Assembly (NCBI GenBank): GCA_012036325.1
Contig: JAAUPC010000073.1
Coordinates: 1 to 11,840, forward strand
Reading direction: 5' to 3'
DNA: 11,840 bases
Source of the DNA: Paracoccaceae bacterium
Lineage (GTDB): Bacteria; Pseudomonadota; Alphaproteobacteria; Rhodobacterales; Rhodobacteraceae
In this document: positions 6,472-11,840 of the stretch, piece after piece
How positions within the stretch are numbered: position 1 is the first letter of the stretch
Layout of the letters: each line of letters starts with the position of its first letter
The notes under the pieces: generated by a model
Told to the model about the DNA's origin: nothing
The model's database searches: none
What the model saw: only the letters and a program-made list of their open reading frames with translations
Made by a program: the position numbers and the translations under genes

Positions 6472-7404
6472 ATGCCGCGCAAGATCATCATCGACACCGA
6501 CCCCGGCCAGGACGACGCCGTCGCCATCCTCCTCGCCCTCGCCTCGCCCGAGCTTGAGGTCCTCTCCCTCACTGCCGTCGCAGGCAACGTCCCCCTTGCG
6601 CTGACCCAGAAGAACGCCCGCATCATCGTCGACCTCGCCGGCCGCCAGACCCCCGTCTACGCAGGCTGTGACCGCCCCCTCACCCGCCCCCTCGTCACGG
6701 CGGAGCATGTGCACGGCAAGACCGGCCTCGACGGCATCCCCCTGCCCGATCCCACGCATCCCCTCCAACCCCAGCACGCCGTCGACCACATCATCGACAC
6801 CCTGCGCGCCCACCCCGCAGGCACCATCACCCTCTGCCCCCTCGGCCCCCTGACCAACATCGCCACCGCCTTCACCCGCGCCCCCGACATCGTTCCGAAA
6901 GTGGCTGAGATCGTCCTGATGGGCGGCGGCTATTTCGAAGGCGGCAACATCACCCCGGCGGCCGAGTTCAACATCTACGTCGACCCCGAAGCCGCTGACA
7001 TCGTGTTCAAATCCGGCGCACCACTTGTGGTGATGCCCCTCGACGTCACCCACAAGGCCCTGACCTCCCGTCCTTGGGTCGAAGGCATGCGCGCCCTCGG
7101 CACCCCCGTCGGCCAGGCCGTCGCCTCCTGGACCGATTTCTTCGAACGCTTCGACACCGCCAAATACGGCAGCGAAGGCGCCCCCCTGCACGACCCCTGC
7201 GTGATCGCCTACCTCCTCCAGCCCGCCCTCTTCACCGGCCGCCACATCAACGTGGAGATCGAGACGGGCTCCGAGCTCACCCTCGGCATGACCGTCGCCG
7301 ACTGGTGGCACGTGACTGGCCGCGAGCCCAACGCGATGTTCATGGGCGGCGTGGACCGGGAGGGGTTCTACCGGCTCTTGACCGAGCGGTTGGGGAGGTT
7401 GTGA
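6472..7404 (+). CDS. Inosine-uridine-preferring-type nucleoside hydrolase
   Basis: A 310-residue calcium-dependent nucleoside N-ribohydrolase that splits ribonucleosides to base and ribose for salvage, most likely in the cytoplasm (no signal peptide). The diagnostic N-terminal motif DTDPGQDDA (residues 8-16) supplies the calcium-binding aspartates. VLMGGGYFEGGN (148-159) and AEFNIYVDPEAA (164-175) line the ribose site, and APLHDPCVIA (237-246) gives the active-site His240 and calcium ligand Asp241. Length fits the RihA/RihB group (about 310 residues), but I cannot tell pyrimidine from purine preference. AAAAGGGAG lies 6 bases before the ATG. It is 93 bases downstream of the iron-binding-protein gene, with a GC hairpin between. 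It ends 17 bases from the convergent low-GC gene, so the composition break is abrupt right after its stop codon. Confidence 0.92.
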   Translation: MPRKIIIDTDPGQDDAVAILLALASPELEVLSLTAVAGNVPLALTQKNARIIVDLAGRQTPVYAGCDRPLTRPLVTAEHVHGKTGLDGIPLPDPTHPLQPQHAVDHIIDTLRAHPAGTITLCPLGPLTNIATAFTRAPDIVPKVAEIVLMGGGYFEGGNITPAAEFNIYVDPEAADIVFKSGAPLVVMPLDVTHKALTSRPWVEGMRALGTPVGQAVASWTDFFERFDTAKYGSEGAPLHDPCVIAYLLQPALFTGRHINVEIETGSELTLGMTVADWWHVTGREPNAMFMGGVDREGFYRLLTERLGRL

Positions 7405-7421
7405 GGGGGCGAGTCTACAGT

Positions 7422-8291
7422 TTAGGTTTCCTTTTTTGGGCCTTGCACTAACGACAAGAGCCGATCTGGGTCTTTGAGGTATGACGCAACGAAACTCGTA
7501 ATTCCATCCTCAGTCATTACTTCGAGGTGTGAGACCCGCAAAGATGAATGGGGAAAGTTATGATTATAGATTCGACCGATGTATATCGGCACACGATCTG
7601 TCCGATATGGCTTTCCGGTCCGACGACCATCAACTTGAAAGTCAGCCTGCCAAAGGCAACCATTTGGTACAACTACAATTGGTAAGGGGAACGCAATGTT
7701 AAAGTCTGAACTTGACCGTTTCTCGAGATAGTCCTGACTTGCAATTTGTTCGACAAGATCATCAAGTGATTGAACTGCCTGCAGCCACTTTTCAAAAAAT
7801 TCCTTGTCATTTACGAGGAGTTCACCATCCGAGTTATCTCTACGGCCCACTTGGGCCGTACTTTTCCCGACGGGCATCCCAGCCGGATAAATCATAGCAG
7901 ACTTAAGCCTTCGCGCGGTGACATTTTGGTTGAGGTTTGTAATAAAAGTTTCACCCCAAGCGGGACTTTTCCTCTTCCTAAACACATAAGCTTCAATGTA
8001 GGCCTCATGGTCACTTCGGGGCACCGTAGAAACGAGCAGCGGGAAGTGCTTCGAAACCGCTTTACACTCAAGGGCAGCAACAACCGTTACTGGCGCAAGT
8101 GTGTGCCTGAAGCGAATGTCAAACTCCCGAAACTTCTTCGTTTCCGGGTCTTGGTATTGACCTCCATGCTGACAATGTATGCCTAGGTCAGTGAGGATCC
8201 TCAATATTCTAAGTTCGAACTCAAAATCTGACGCCGATCCCAAGTACTCCTCAAGCACGTCTTCTTCGATAGGATCGCTTCGCAGCCTCAT
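7422..8291 (-). CDS. Uncharacterised 289-residue protein with PD-(D/E)XK nuclease-like signature
   Basis: I do not recognise a named family. The N-terminal third has the order expected of a restriction-endonuclease-like fold: an acidic helix SDFEFELRILRILTDLG (21-37, Glu24/Glu26), a turn with HGGQY, then REFDIRF (Asp58) and a strand ending ALECKAV (Glu75, Lys77), i.e. the E...D...ExK pattern used to bind metal in PD-(D/E)XK nucleases. Later parts include VGKSTAQVGRR (141-151), a probable substrate or partner region, and PIVVVPNGCLWQADF (204-218). No transmembrane segment or signal peptide is seen. Base composition is clearly lower in GC (two hand-counted 60-base lines give 45-50%, a third about 53%, against about 70% in a line of the preceding gene), pointing to horizontal gain. 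It is single, with its own promoter, convergent to the nucleoside hydrolase gene. A defence or DNA-processing role is only a guess. The start ATG at 8291 has a weak site (GAGAGAG) close by. Confidence 0.75.
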   Translation of the reverse strand: MRLRSDPIEEDVLEEYLGSASDFEFELRILRILTDLGIHCQHGGQYQDPETKKFREFDIRFRHTLAPVTVVAALECKAVSKHFPLLVSTVPRSDHEAYIEAYVFRKRKSPAWGETFITNLNQNVTARRLKSAMIYPAGMPVGKSTAQVGRRDNSDGELLVNDKEFFEKWLQAVQSLDDLVEQIASQDYLEKRSSSDFNIAFPLPIVVVPNGCLWQADFQVDGRRTGKPYRTDRVPIYIGRIYNHNFPHSSLRVSHLEVMTEDGITSFVASYLKDPDRLLSLVQGPKKET

Positions 8292-8306
8292 TGCTCTCTC
8301 AACCCT

Positions 8307-8334
8307 TATGATCTATCATATTTGACAGCTCAAA
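8307..8334. promoter_or_regulatory. Two abutting 14-bp inverted repeats in the promoter of the low-GC gene
   Basis: TATGATCTATCATA (8307-8320) is a 6-2-6 perfect inverted repeat, and immediately next to it TTTGACAGCTCAAA (8321-8334) is a 5-4-5 perfect inverted repeat. The first contains the predicted -10 box; the second lies in the spacer between -10 and -35. A repressor dimer on either would block transcription of the 289-residue protein gene. No regulator gene is adjacent. Confidence 0.45.
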
Positions 8335-8344
8335 AAACAGTCAC
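8315..8344 (-). promoter_or_regulatory. Promoter for the low-GC 289-residue protein gene
   Basis: On the minus strand, GTGACT (8344-8339) and TATGAT (8320-8315) are separated by 18 bases; TATGAT matches the -10 consensus at 5 of 6 and the -35 at 4 of 6. The distance to the start codon at 8291 is about 23 bases, leaving a short leader. Confidence 0.45.
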
Positions 8345-8387
8345 TCAAGCTGTTTGCGAAATCAAGCGAACCTTATCGTTCGTGCAT

Positions 8388-8545
8388 TCATGCACCATCC
8401 ACCCCCCCCACCGGCAACCACAACGTCCTCGTCCCTGCCGGGAACTCCAGCCACTCCGCCTGCGCCAGATACCACGACCTTGCTGTATCGTCCTTCGCCA
8501 GCACCAGCACCACCGCGATGCCGATGCTCTGGGCGGCCGCGTCGT
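8388..8545 (-). pseudogene. Possible C-terminal relic of a GC-rich gene
   Basis: A minus-strand frame running out of the REPIN-like element and ending at a stop at 8388-8390 reads about 52 residues, including SIGIAVVLVLAKDDTARSWY and LAQAEWLEF, then LWLPVGG. Codons in this stretch end mostly in G or C, as in the real genes here, and the peptide looks protein-like, unlike the other two frames. There is no credible start: upstream it enters the repeat arm. It could be the tail of a gene cut by the repeat or by the low-GC insertion. I cannot name a family. A C8 run at 8402-8409 makes the last residues uncertain. The wider stretch 8292-8781 (490 bases) holds no intact gene that I can support. Confidence 0.3.
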
Positions 8546-8650
8546 CGTAGGGTGTGCTACAGCGCACCGCCCCGGCCAACCACGCGCGCACCGTCGCCAG
8601 AAGGACAATCGTCGCTCTCCATGAACGGTGCGCTGTAGCACACCCTACGA
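8545..8650. repeat. REPIN-like element: perfect 25-bp inverted arms around a 56-bp core
   Basis: The left arm (8545-8569, starting TCGTAGGGTGTGCTACAGCG) and the right arm (8626-8650) are exact reverse complements over 25 bases, separated by 56 bases. Each arm itself can fold into a small hairpin GGTGTGCT-AC-AGCGCACC with one mismatch. Two REP-type hairpins in inverted order make a REPIN, the unit mobilised by RAYT (TnpA-REP) transposases. No transposase gene is in the window. The sequence style (GTAGGGTG...GCGCACC) is like REP families I remember from several proteobacteria. Confidence 0.7.
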
Positions 8651-8741
8651 AGATTCACGCCTTCACCCTCCCTTAACCACCCCCTTAACAAACCCCTAAC
8701 GCCCACGCCCAACCCCTTGTTACCAAGCCACAATCCGAAAA

Positions 8742-8756
8742 TGTCCACCGTGGACA
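8742..8756. other. Perfect 7-1-7 palindrome downstream of the histidine kinase gene
   Basis: TGTCCACCGTGGACA is a perfect inverted repeat with a one-base centre, 25 bases beyond the corrected stop of the histidine kinase gene (8782). It could be an operator or part of a transcript-end structure. There is no T-run next to it on either strand that would make it a standard terminator. Confidence 0.35.
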
Positions 8757-8781
8757 GACCGAGGTCCTTGCGGCCCGCACT

Positions 8782-9798
8782 TCACCCCAGCGGCAGGACG
8801 ACCATGAACCGGCTCCCCCTCGCCCACCACGCTCTCCACCCGGAGCCACCCCCGGTGGCGGCTCACGATGTGCTTCACGATGGCAAGGCCAAGCCCCGTC
8901 CCCCCCATCTCGCGGGACCGATGCGAATCCACCCGGTAGAACCGCTCCGTCAGCCGCGGCAGGTGGACCGGGTCGATCCCCTCCCCCTCATCCGCGACCT
9001 CCACCCGCACCGCAGGCCCCCGCACCGTCTCCTCCGGGTCGAGCGACCCGCACCACCTGCCCCGCCGCCCCGTATTTCAGCGCGTTCTCGATCAGGTTGG
9101 TGAAGACCTGGGTCAGCTGATCATGGTCCCCCGGCACCACCGCCCCCGCGCCCTCCAGCACGACCGTCGACCCCTCCCTCTCCGCCACACCCTTCAGCGA
9201 GGAGATCACCCCCTCCAGCAGCCCCCGCACCTCCACTGCGTCCTTGGGGCGGACGCGTTCCTCGGCCTCCACCCGGGAAAGCTGCAGCAGGTCGCGCACC
9301 AAGCGGTTCATCCGGCCCGCCTCATGCTCCATGATGCCGAGAAACCGGTCCCGCGCGGCCGGATCGTCCCGCGCGGCGTGGCGGAGGGTTTCGATGAAGC
9401 CGATCAGCGCGGTCAAGGGGGTGCGCAACTCATGGCTGACATTGGCCACGAAATCCCGCCGCATCGCCCCAGCTTTCTCCACCTCGCTGATGTCGCGGAA
9501 AATGCAAAGGACGAGGCCTTCCCCCCTGATCCGAGACGGTGACCTGAAACAGCTGCTCCTGGCCCTCGCGGCGGATGGTCATACGGGCCTCATGGACCCC
9601 ACCACTGCGGGCGGCCGCGCTGATCGCCGACAGAACGGCAGGCGTGCGGACGGCAACGGCGGGGTTGCGGTCGACGATCCCGTCGCCCAAGAGCGCGAAA
9701 GCCAAGGGATTGCAGGCCAGCACCCGATCCTCGCGCTGGATCAGCATCGCGGGCATCGGCACCCCTTGCAGCAACCGTGCAAAGCCGGCGTGATCCAT
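8782..9798 (-). pseudogene. phoR: PhoR-type sensor histidine kinase, broken by three single-base insertions
   Basis: Three successive minus-strand frames together make one histidine kinase of about 337 residues without a transmembrane segment. The first part (MDHAGFARLLQG onwards) is a PAS-like domain. The second holds the dimerisation/phosphorylation motif FVANVSHELRTPLTAL (His codon at 9432-9434) and the N box NLIENALKYG; the third holds DEGEGIDP, ERFYRVD and the G2 box GGTGLGLAIVKHIV. Removing one C from the run 9521-9526, one base within 9034-9038, and one C from 8815-8819 joins them and gives the normal family end FMVVLPLG with a stop at 8782. GGAAGG lies 9 bases before the ATG at 9798. 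Kinases of this type sense phosphate status through Pst/PhoU and phosphorylate PhoB, but no pst or phoB gene is seen here, so the PhoR name is by motif similarity. The breaks may be sequencing errors. Confidence 0.82.
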
Positions 9799-9911
9799 AG
9801 TTTGGGCCCTTCCGTGTTAACGTTTCTGCAAAGGCCAGGCCCTTGCGGTCTTGCCTTGCCAGAAAATCACTGTAATTTCCATGCATCTGATGTGGTGTAG
9901 TTCGCTCCCGG

Positions 9912-9934
9912 CTTTTGTCCGGACTTTTGGACGG
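9912..9934. other. Short direct repeat in the divergent promoter gap
   Basis: CTTTTGTCCGG and CTTTTGGACGG (11 bases, 2 mismatches) follow each other with one base between, and include the palindrome GTCCGGAC (9917-9924). The 206-base gap between the divergent histidine kinase and 112-residue protein genes holds no other gene that I can see. These may be binding sites, but nothing links them to a known regulator; I found no convincing PHO box. Confidence 0.25.
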
Positions 9935-10004
9935 CGCCTGCGGTTATCCCCTTTAGAACCGGTTTTCGCAGTGCCCCCGTGATTGAAGAGGCGCATGAAA
10001 CTGC

Positions 10005-10343
10005 ATGGTCAAGGCGCTAAGATGCCTGGTGGTCGGGATCCCCAATGCGCAGTTCGCGCAGGAGAGCATTCGGCCTGAAGAAGCGGTGTCGATCAGTTTT
10101 GCTGCCTTGCCGGATCACACCCCCTTGTCGCCGACGCTGGAACTGGTGGTGGCCCCGCTGTTCTGCGCCGATTTCGATGCGCTTGAAATGATCGAGGCGC
10201 TGGGAAGCCGGGGATACCGGGGGCTTCTCAGGGTGATGACGCCAAAGTTGCCGAACCGGCAGGTCGTGCTGCGTGAGTTGCGGTCGCATGCTGTGCGGCA
10301 GGGAATGACGCTGGAAATGGTGGAAGACACCGGCGGATCCTGA
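10005..10343 (+). CDS. Conserved-looking hypothetical protein, 112 residues, possible pseudo-receiver fold
   Basis: I do not recognise a named family. The protein starts with a beta-strand-like LRCLVVGIP, then has LELVVAPLFCADFDALEMIEALGSRGYRGLLRVMTP, an alternating strand-helix pattern reminiscent of response-regulator receiver domains, but without the phosphoacceptor aspartate in its usual place (the strand ends VVAPLF). No signal peptide, membrane segment or cysteine motif. The ATG at 10005 lacks a clear ribosome site; AGAGG is about 15 bases upstream, and an ATG at 9995 is in another frame. It is divergent from the histidine kinase gene and convergent with the gamma-carbonic-anhydrase gene 46 bases away. 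Coding-type composition matches the neighbours. A partnership with the kinase is only suggested by position. Confidence 0.65.
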   Translation: MVKALRCLVVGIPNAQFAQESIRPEEAVSISFAALPDHTPLSPTLELVVAPLFCADFDALEMIEALGSRGYRGLLRVMTPKLPNRQVVLRELRSHAVRQGMTLEMVEDTGGS

Positions 10344-10371
10344 GCCGATCACAAGACCGCCACACGGGGCC

Positions 10372-10389
10372 GCAGCATCCCGATGCCGC
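10372..10389. terminator. Weak hairpin between convergent genes
   Basis: GCATC-CC-GATGC (10375-10386) is a perfect 5-bp inverted repeat, extended by two more pairs across one mismatch. It lies in the 46-base gap where the 112-residue protein gene and the carbonic-anhydrase-like gene meet, so it could serve both strands. No T-run follows in either direction, so termination is uncertain. Confidence 0.25.
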
Positions 10390-10908
10390 TCACCCAGCCA
10401 CGAGACCAAGGCGGAAGCGGCGGGCGTTCTGGCGGTAGCCTTCGGCCGAGGCCAGAAGCCGCGCCAATCCGCCTTCGTCCAGCATCCGCACCACCTTCCC
10501 GGGCGCGCCCATCACTAAGGCGCCGTCGGGGATCTCTTTCCCCTCGGTCACCAAGGCACCAGCGCCGATCAGGCAGCCGCGCCCGACCTTTGCGCCATTC
10601 AGGACGATCGCGCCCATGCCGATCAGGCTGCCCTCGCCGATCGTGCAGCCGTGCAGGATCGCCTTGTGGCCGACGGTGCAGTTTGCACCGATCACAAGGG
10701 GAAAACCGATGTCGGTGTGCAGAACGCAACCCTCTTGCACGTTCGAACCGCTGCCTACGCGGATCTCTTCATTGTCGCCGCGCAAGGTGGTGCCGAACCA
10801 GACCGAGGCTTCGGCCTCAAGCACCACGCGTCCGATCACATTGGCATCCGGGGCGATCCATGCGGTGGGGTCGATCTGAGGGGCGATGCCGTCAAGAGTG
10901 TAGATCAT
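10390..10908 (-). CDS. Gamma-class carbonic anhydrase-like hexapeptide-repeat protein
   Basis: A 172-residue left-handed beta-helix protein of the gamma-carbonic-anhydrase/YrdA/PaaY group, cytoplasmic, usually trimeric. Isoleucine/valine-rich hexapeptide repeats run from about residue 20 to 140 (for example VIGANCTVGHKAI, SLIGMGAIVL, CLIGAGALVT). The zinc ligands appear as His64 (VLHTD), His81 and His86 (VGHKAILHG), with the expected five-residue spacing, and the RGD at 43-45 is present. Length is typical (about 170-175). Its ATG overlaps the gmk stop codon in an ATGA, so it is translationally coupled to gmk as the third gene of the yicC-gmk cluster. Whether it truly hydrates CO2 is uncertain, as many members of this group show no measured activity. 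Confidence 0.9.
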   Translation of the reverse strand: MIYTLDGIAPQIDPTAWIAPDANVIGRVVLEAEASVWFGTTLRGDNEEIRVGSGSNVQEGCVLHTDIGFPLVIGANCTVGHKAILHGCTIGEGSLIGMGAIVLNGAKVGRGCLIGAGALVTEGKEIPDGALVMGAPGKVVRMLDEGGLARLLASAEGYRQNARRFRLGLVAG

Positions 10909-11537
10909 CGGGCCTCAAACTCCTTGTTCAGGGCGCGGACGAAGGCCGAAAGCTGCGGCTGGCGTTCACGGCGCAGGCGTTCGGCGGTCAGGATCGCGAT
11001 CAGCTGGTCAAAGGTCTGGTCCAGATCCTCATTCACCAAAACATAGTCGTATTCGGCCCAATGGCTGATCTCATCCCGGCTTTTGGCCATCCGGCCGGCA
11101 ATCACGTCGTCACTGTCCTGCCCGCGCGACCGCAAGCGGCGGTCCAACTCGGCAATCGAAGGCGGCAGGATGAAAACCGACACCACATCGTCCCGCATCG
11201 CCTGTTTGATCTGCTGGCCACCCTGCCAATCGATGTCAAAGACGGTGTCAGTCCCCGCCTCCATCGCGGCCTGCACCGGCGCGCGGGGTGAGCCGTAGAG
11301 GTTGCCGAACACTTCGGCATGTTCCAGCATCTCACTGGATTTCACCATGCTTTCAAACTGTTCGCGGGACCGGAAATAGTATTCGCGCCCGTCTTCTTCC
11401 CCAGGTCTTGGCGCGCGCGTGGTGGCCGAGATCGAAAAGCGCATCGTCCTGTCCCAGGCCATCAATCGGCGGCTGAGGGTGGATTTTCCTGCCCCTGAGG
11501 GCGAGGAAAGGATCAACAAAAGCCCGCGCCGGATCAT
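10905..11537 (-). CDS. gmk: Guanylate kinase
   Basis: A 210-residue cytoplasmic kinase that converts GMP and ATP to GDP and ADP, an essential step in guanine nucleotide supply. The P-loop SSPSGAGKST is at residues 11-20. The GMP-binding part shows SISATTRAPRPGEEDGREYYF (35-55; Arg and Tyr contacts), followed by LEHAEVFGNLYGSP (71-84). DIDWQGGQQI (102-111) and the lid region with RLRSRGQDS are in place. Length is normal for bacterial Gmk. The ATG at 11537 is 3 bases after the yicC stop, and its own stop overlaps the next gene's start in ATGA, giving a tight three-gene unit. No anomalies were seen. Confidence 0.97.
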   Translation of the reverse strand: MIRRGLLLILSSPSGAGKSTLSRRLMAWDRTMRFSISATTRAPRPGEEDGREYYFRSREQFESMVKSSEMLEHAEVFGNLYGSPRAPVQAAMEAGTDTVFDIDWQGGQQIKQAMRDDVVSVFILPPSIAELDRRLRSRGQDSDDVIAGRMAKSRDEISHWAEYDYVLVNEDLDQTFDQLIAILTAERLRRERQPQLSAFVRALNKEFEAR

Positions 11538-11540
11538 TGG

Positions 11541-11840
11541 TCATTCCACATTCTGCACCTGTTCGCGCATCTGATCGATCACGGTTTTCAGGTCAAGGCC
11601 GATGCGGGTCAGGGCCAGCGATTGCGCCTTGGAGCAGAGGGTATTCGCCTCGCGCATGAATTCCTGCATCAGGAAATCCAGCTTGCGGCCCACGGGGGCT
11701 GCGTCCGCCAGATGGGTGCGGGCGGCGGCGACATGGGCGGTCAGGCGGTCCAGTTCTTCGGTGATGTCGGTCTTCACCGCGATCAGCGCCAGCTCCTGCG
11801 CCAGCCGCCCGGCATCGACAACATCGGTCACGGCCAGGAC
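11541..11840 (-). CDS. yicC: YicC/YloC family endoribonuclease, C-terminal part (cut by window edge)
   Basis: The last about 99 residues of a YicC-type protein. The visible part has LAQELALIAVKTDITEELDR, then the coiled-coil-prone LTAHVAAARTHL, KLDFLMQEFMREANTLCSKA and the nearly invariant C terminus LKTVIDQMREQVQNVE that defines the DUF1732 domain of this family. E. coli YicC is reported as an endoribonuclease. The frame continues in phase to the window edge at 11840 (VLAVTDVVDA), so the start lies outside. It ends 3 bases before the gmk ATG, the usual gene pair in many bacteria; the two are surely co-transcribed. Confidence 0.93.
   Translation of the reverse strand, partial: VLAVTDVVDAGRLAQELALIAVKTDITEELDRLTAHVAAARTHLADAAPVGRKLDFLMQEFMREANTLCSKAQSLALTRIGLDLKTVIDQMREQVQNVE

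Noticed and set aside
6397..7311. 304-codon minus-strand Gly-rich frame opposite the nucleoside hydrolase
   Set aside because: Gly/Asp/Val/Glu-rich composition is the typical antisense product of GC-rich coding sequence; the plus strand holds clear catalytic motifs.
8354..8641. Long frames on both strands across the REPIN region
   Set aside because: They run through the repeat arms and are rich in Pro/Arg/Trp/Cys as expected from GC-rich non-coding sequence; only the partial frame 8388-8545 has a coding-like codon pattern.
8673..8688. Possible CtrA site (TTAA-N7-TTAA) in the C-rich stretch before the REPIN
   Set aside because: The two TTAA blocks are separated by 8 bases, not 7, and no gene start lies suitably downstream. 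The CCCTTAAC/CCCTTAAC/CCCCTAAC repetition is more likely low-complexity sequence.
9868..9900. Possible PHO box upstream of the histidine kinase gene (CTGTAAT...)
   Set aside because: Only one 7-base half-site is recognisable and no second copy lies 4 bases away, so the direct-repeat layout of a PHO box is not met.
10383..11291. 302-codon plus-strand frame opposite gmk and the carbonic-anhydrase-like gene
   Set aside because: Arg/Ser-rich shadow spanning two well-identified genes on the other strand.
1..11840. CRISPR array, tRNA or rRNA genes, insertion sequence with transposase
   Set aside because: I saw no regularly spaced repeats, no tRNA-like or rRNA-like stretches, and no transposase or integrase motifs on either strand.

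Overview
The window looks like a chromosomal segment of an alphaproteobacterium, most likely Rhodobacterales (Rhodobacteraceae). I infer this from the GC-rich coding style (one 60-base line in the nucleoside hydrolase gene counts to about 70% GC), the yicC - gmk - gamma-carbonic-anhydrase operon, a short sensor kinase of the PhoR type with a PAS domain, and intergenic sequence that resembles dispersed repeats I remember from that order. This is inference from sequence style and gene families; no database was consulted.

Left part (1-4356, minus strand): an M20 amidohydrolase, a class III aminotransferase, an agmatinase-type ureohydrolase and a small DUF1499-like membrane protein all read leftwards. 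The ureohydrolase plus the omega-aminotransferase suggest breakdown of agmatine/putrescine or a related guanidino compound. The ureohydrolase is split by one extra base exactly inside its DAHxD manganese motif, and the DUF1499 gene is split near its C terminus. Centre (4403-7404, plus strand): mazG (divergent from the M20 gene), a periplasmic ferric-iron-type binding protein with a clear promoter and a candidate iron-responsive box, and a nucleoside hydrolase.

Accessory patch (about 7405-8780): a clearly lower-GC, minus-strand gene encodes an unrecognised 289-residue protein with a PD-(D/E)XK nuclease-like signature. Its promoter overlaps two abutting 14-bp inverted repeats. Next come a short relic of coding sequence and a 106-bp REPIN-like element with perfect 25-bp inverted arms. 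This is the most unusual part of the window.

Right part (8782-11840): a PhoR-type histidine kinase gene broken by three single-base insertions lies on the minus strand. Divergent from it is a 112-residue conserved-looking hypothetical gene. Then the minus-strand cluster yicC (cut by the window edge) - gmk - gamma-carbonic anhydrase runs in from the right with very tight spacing.

Overall caution: at least five places need removal of one base to restore a family sequence, most of them in runs of G/C. This pattern fits sequencing or assembly insertion errors at least as well as real gene decay, so the broken genes should not be taken as dead without checking the reads.
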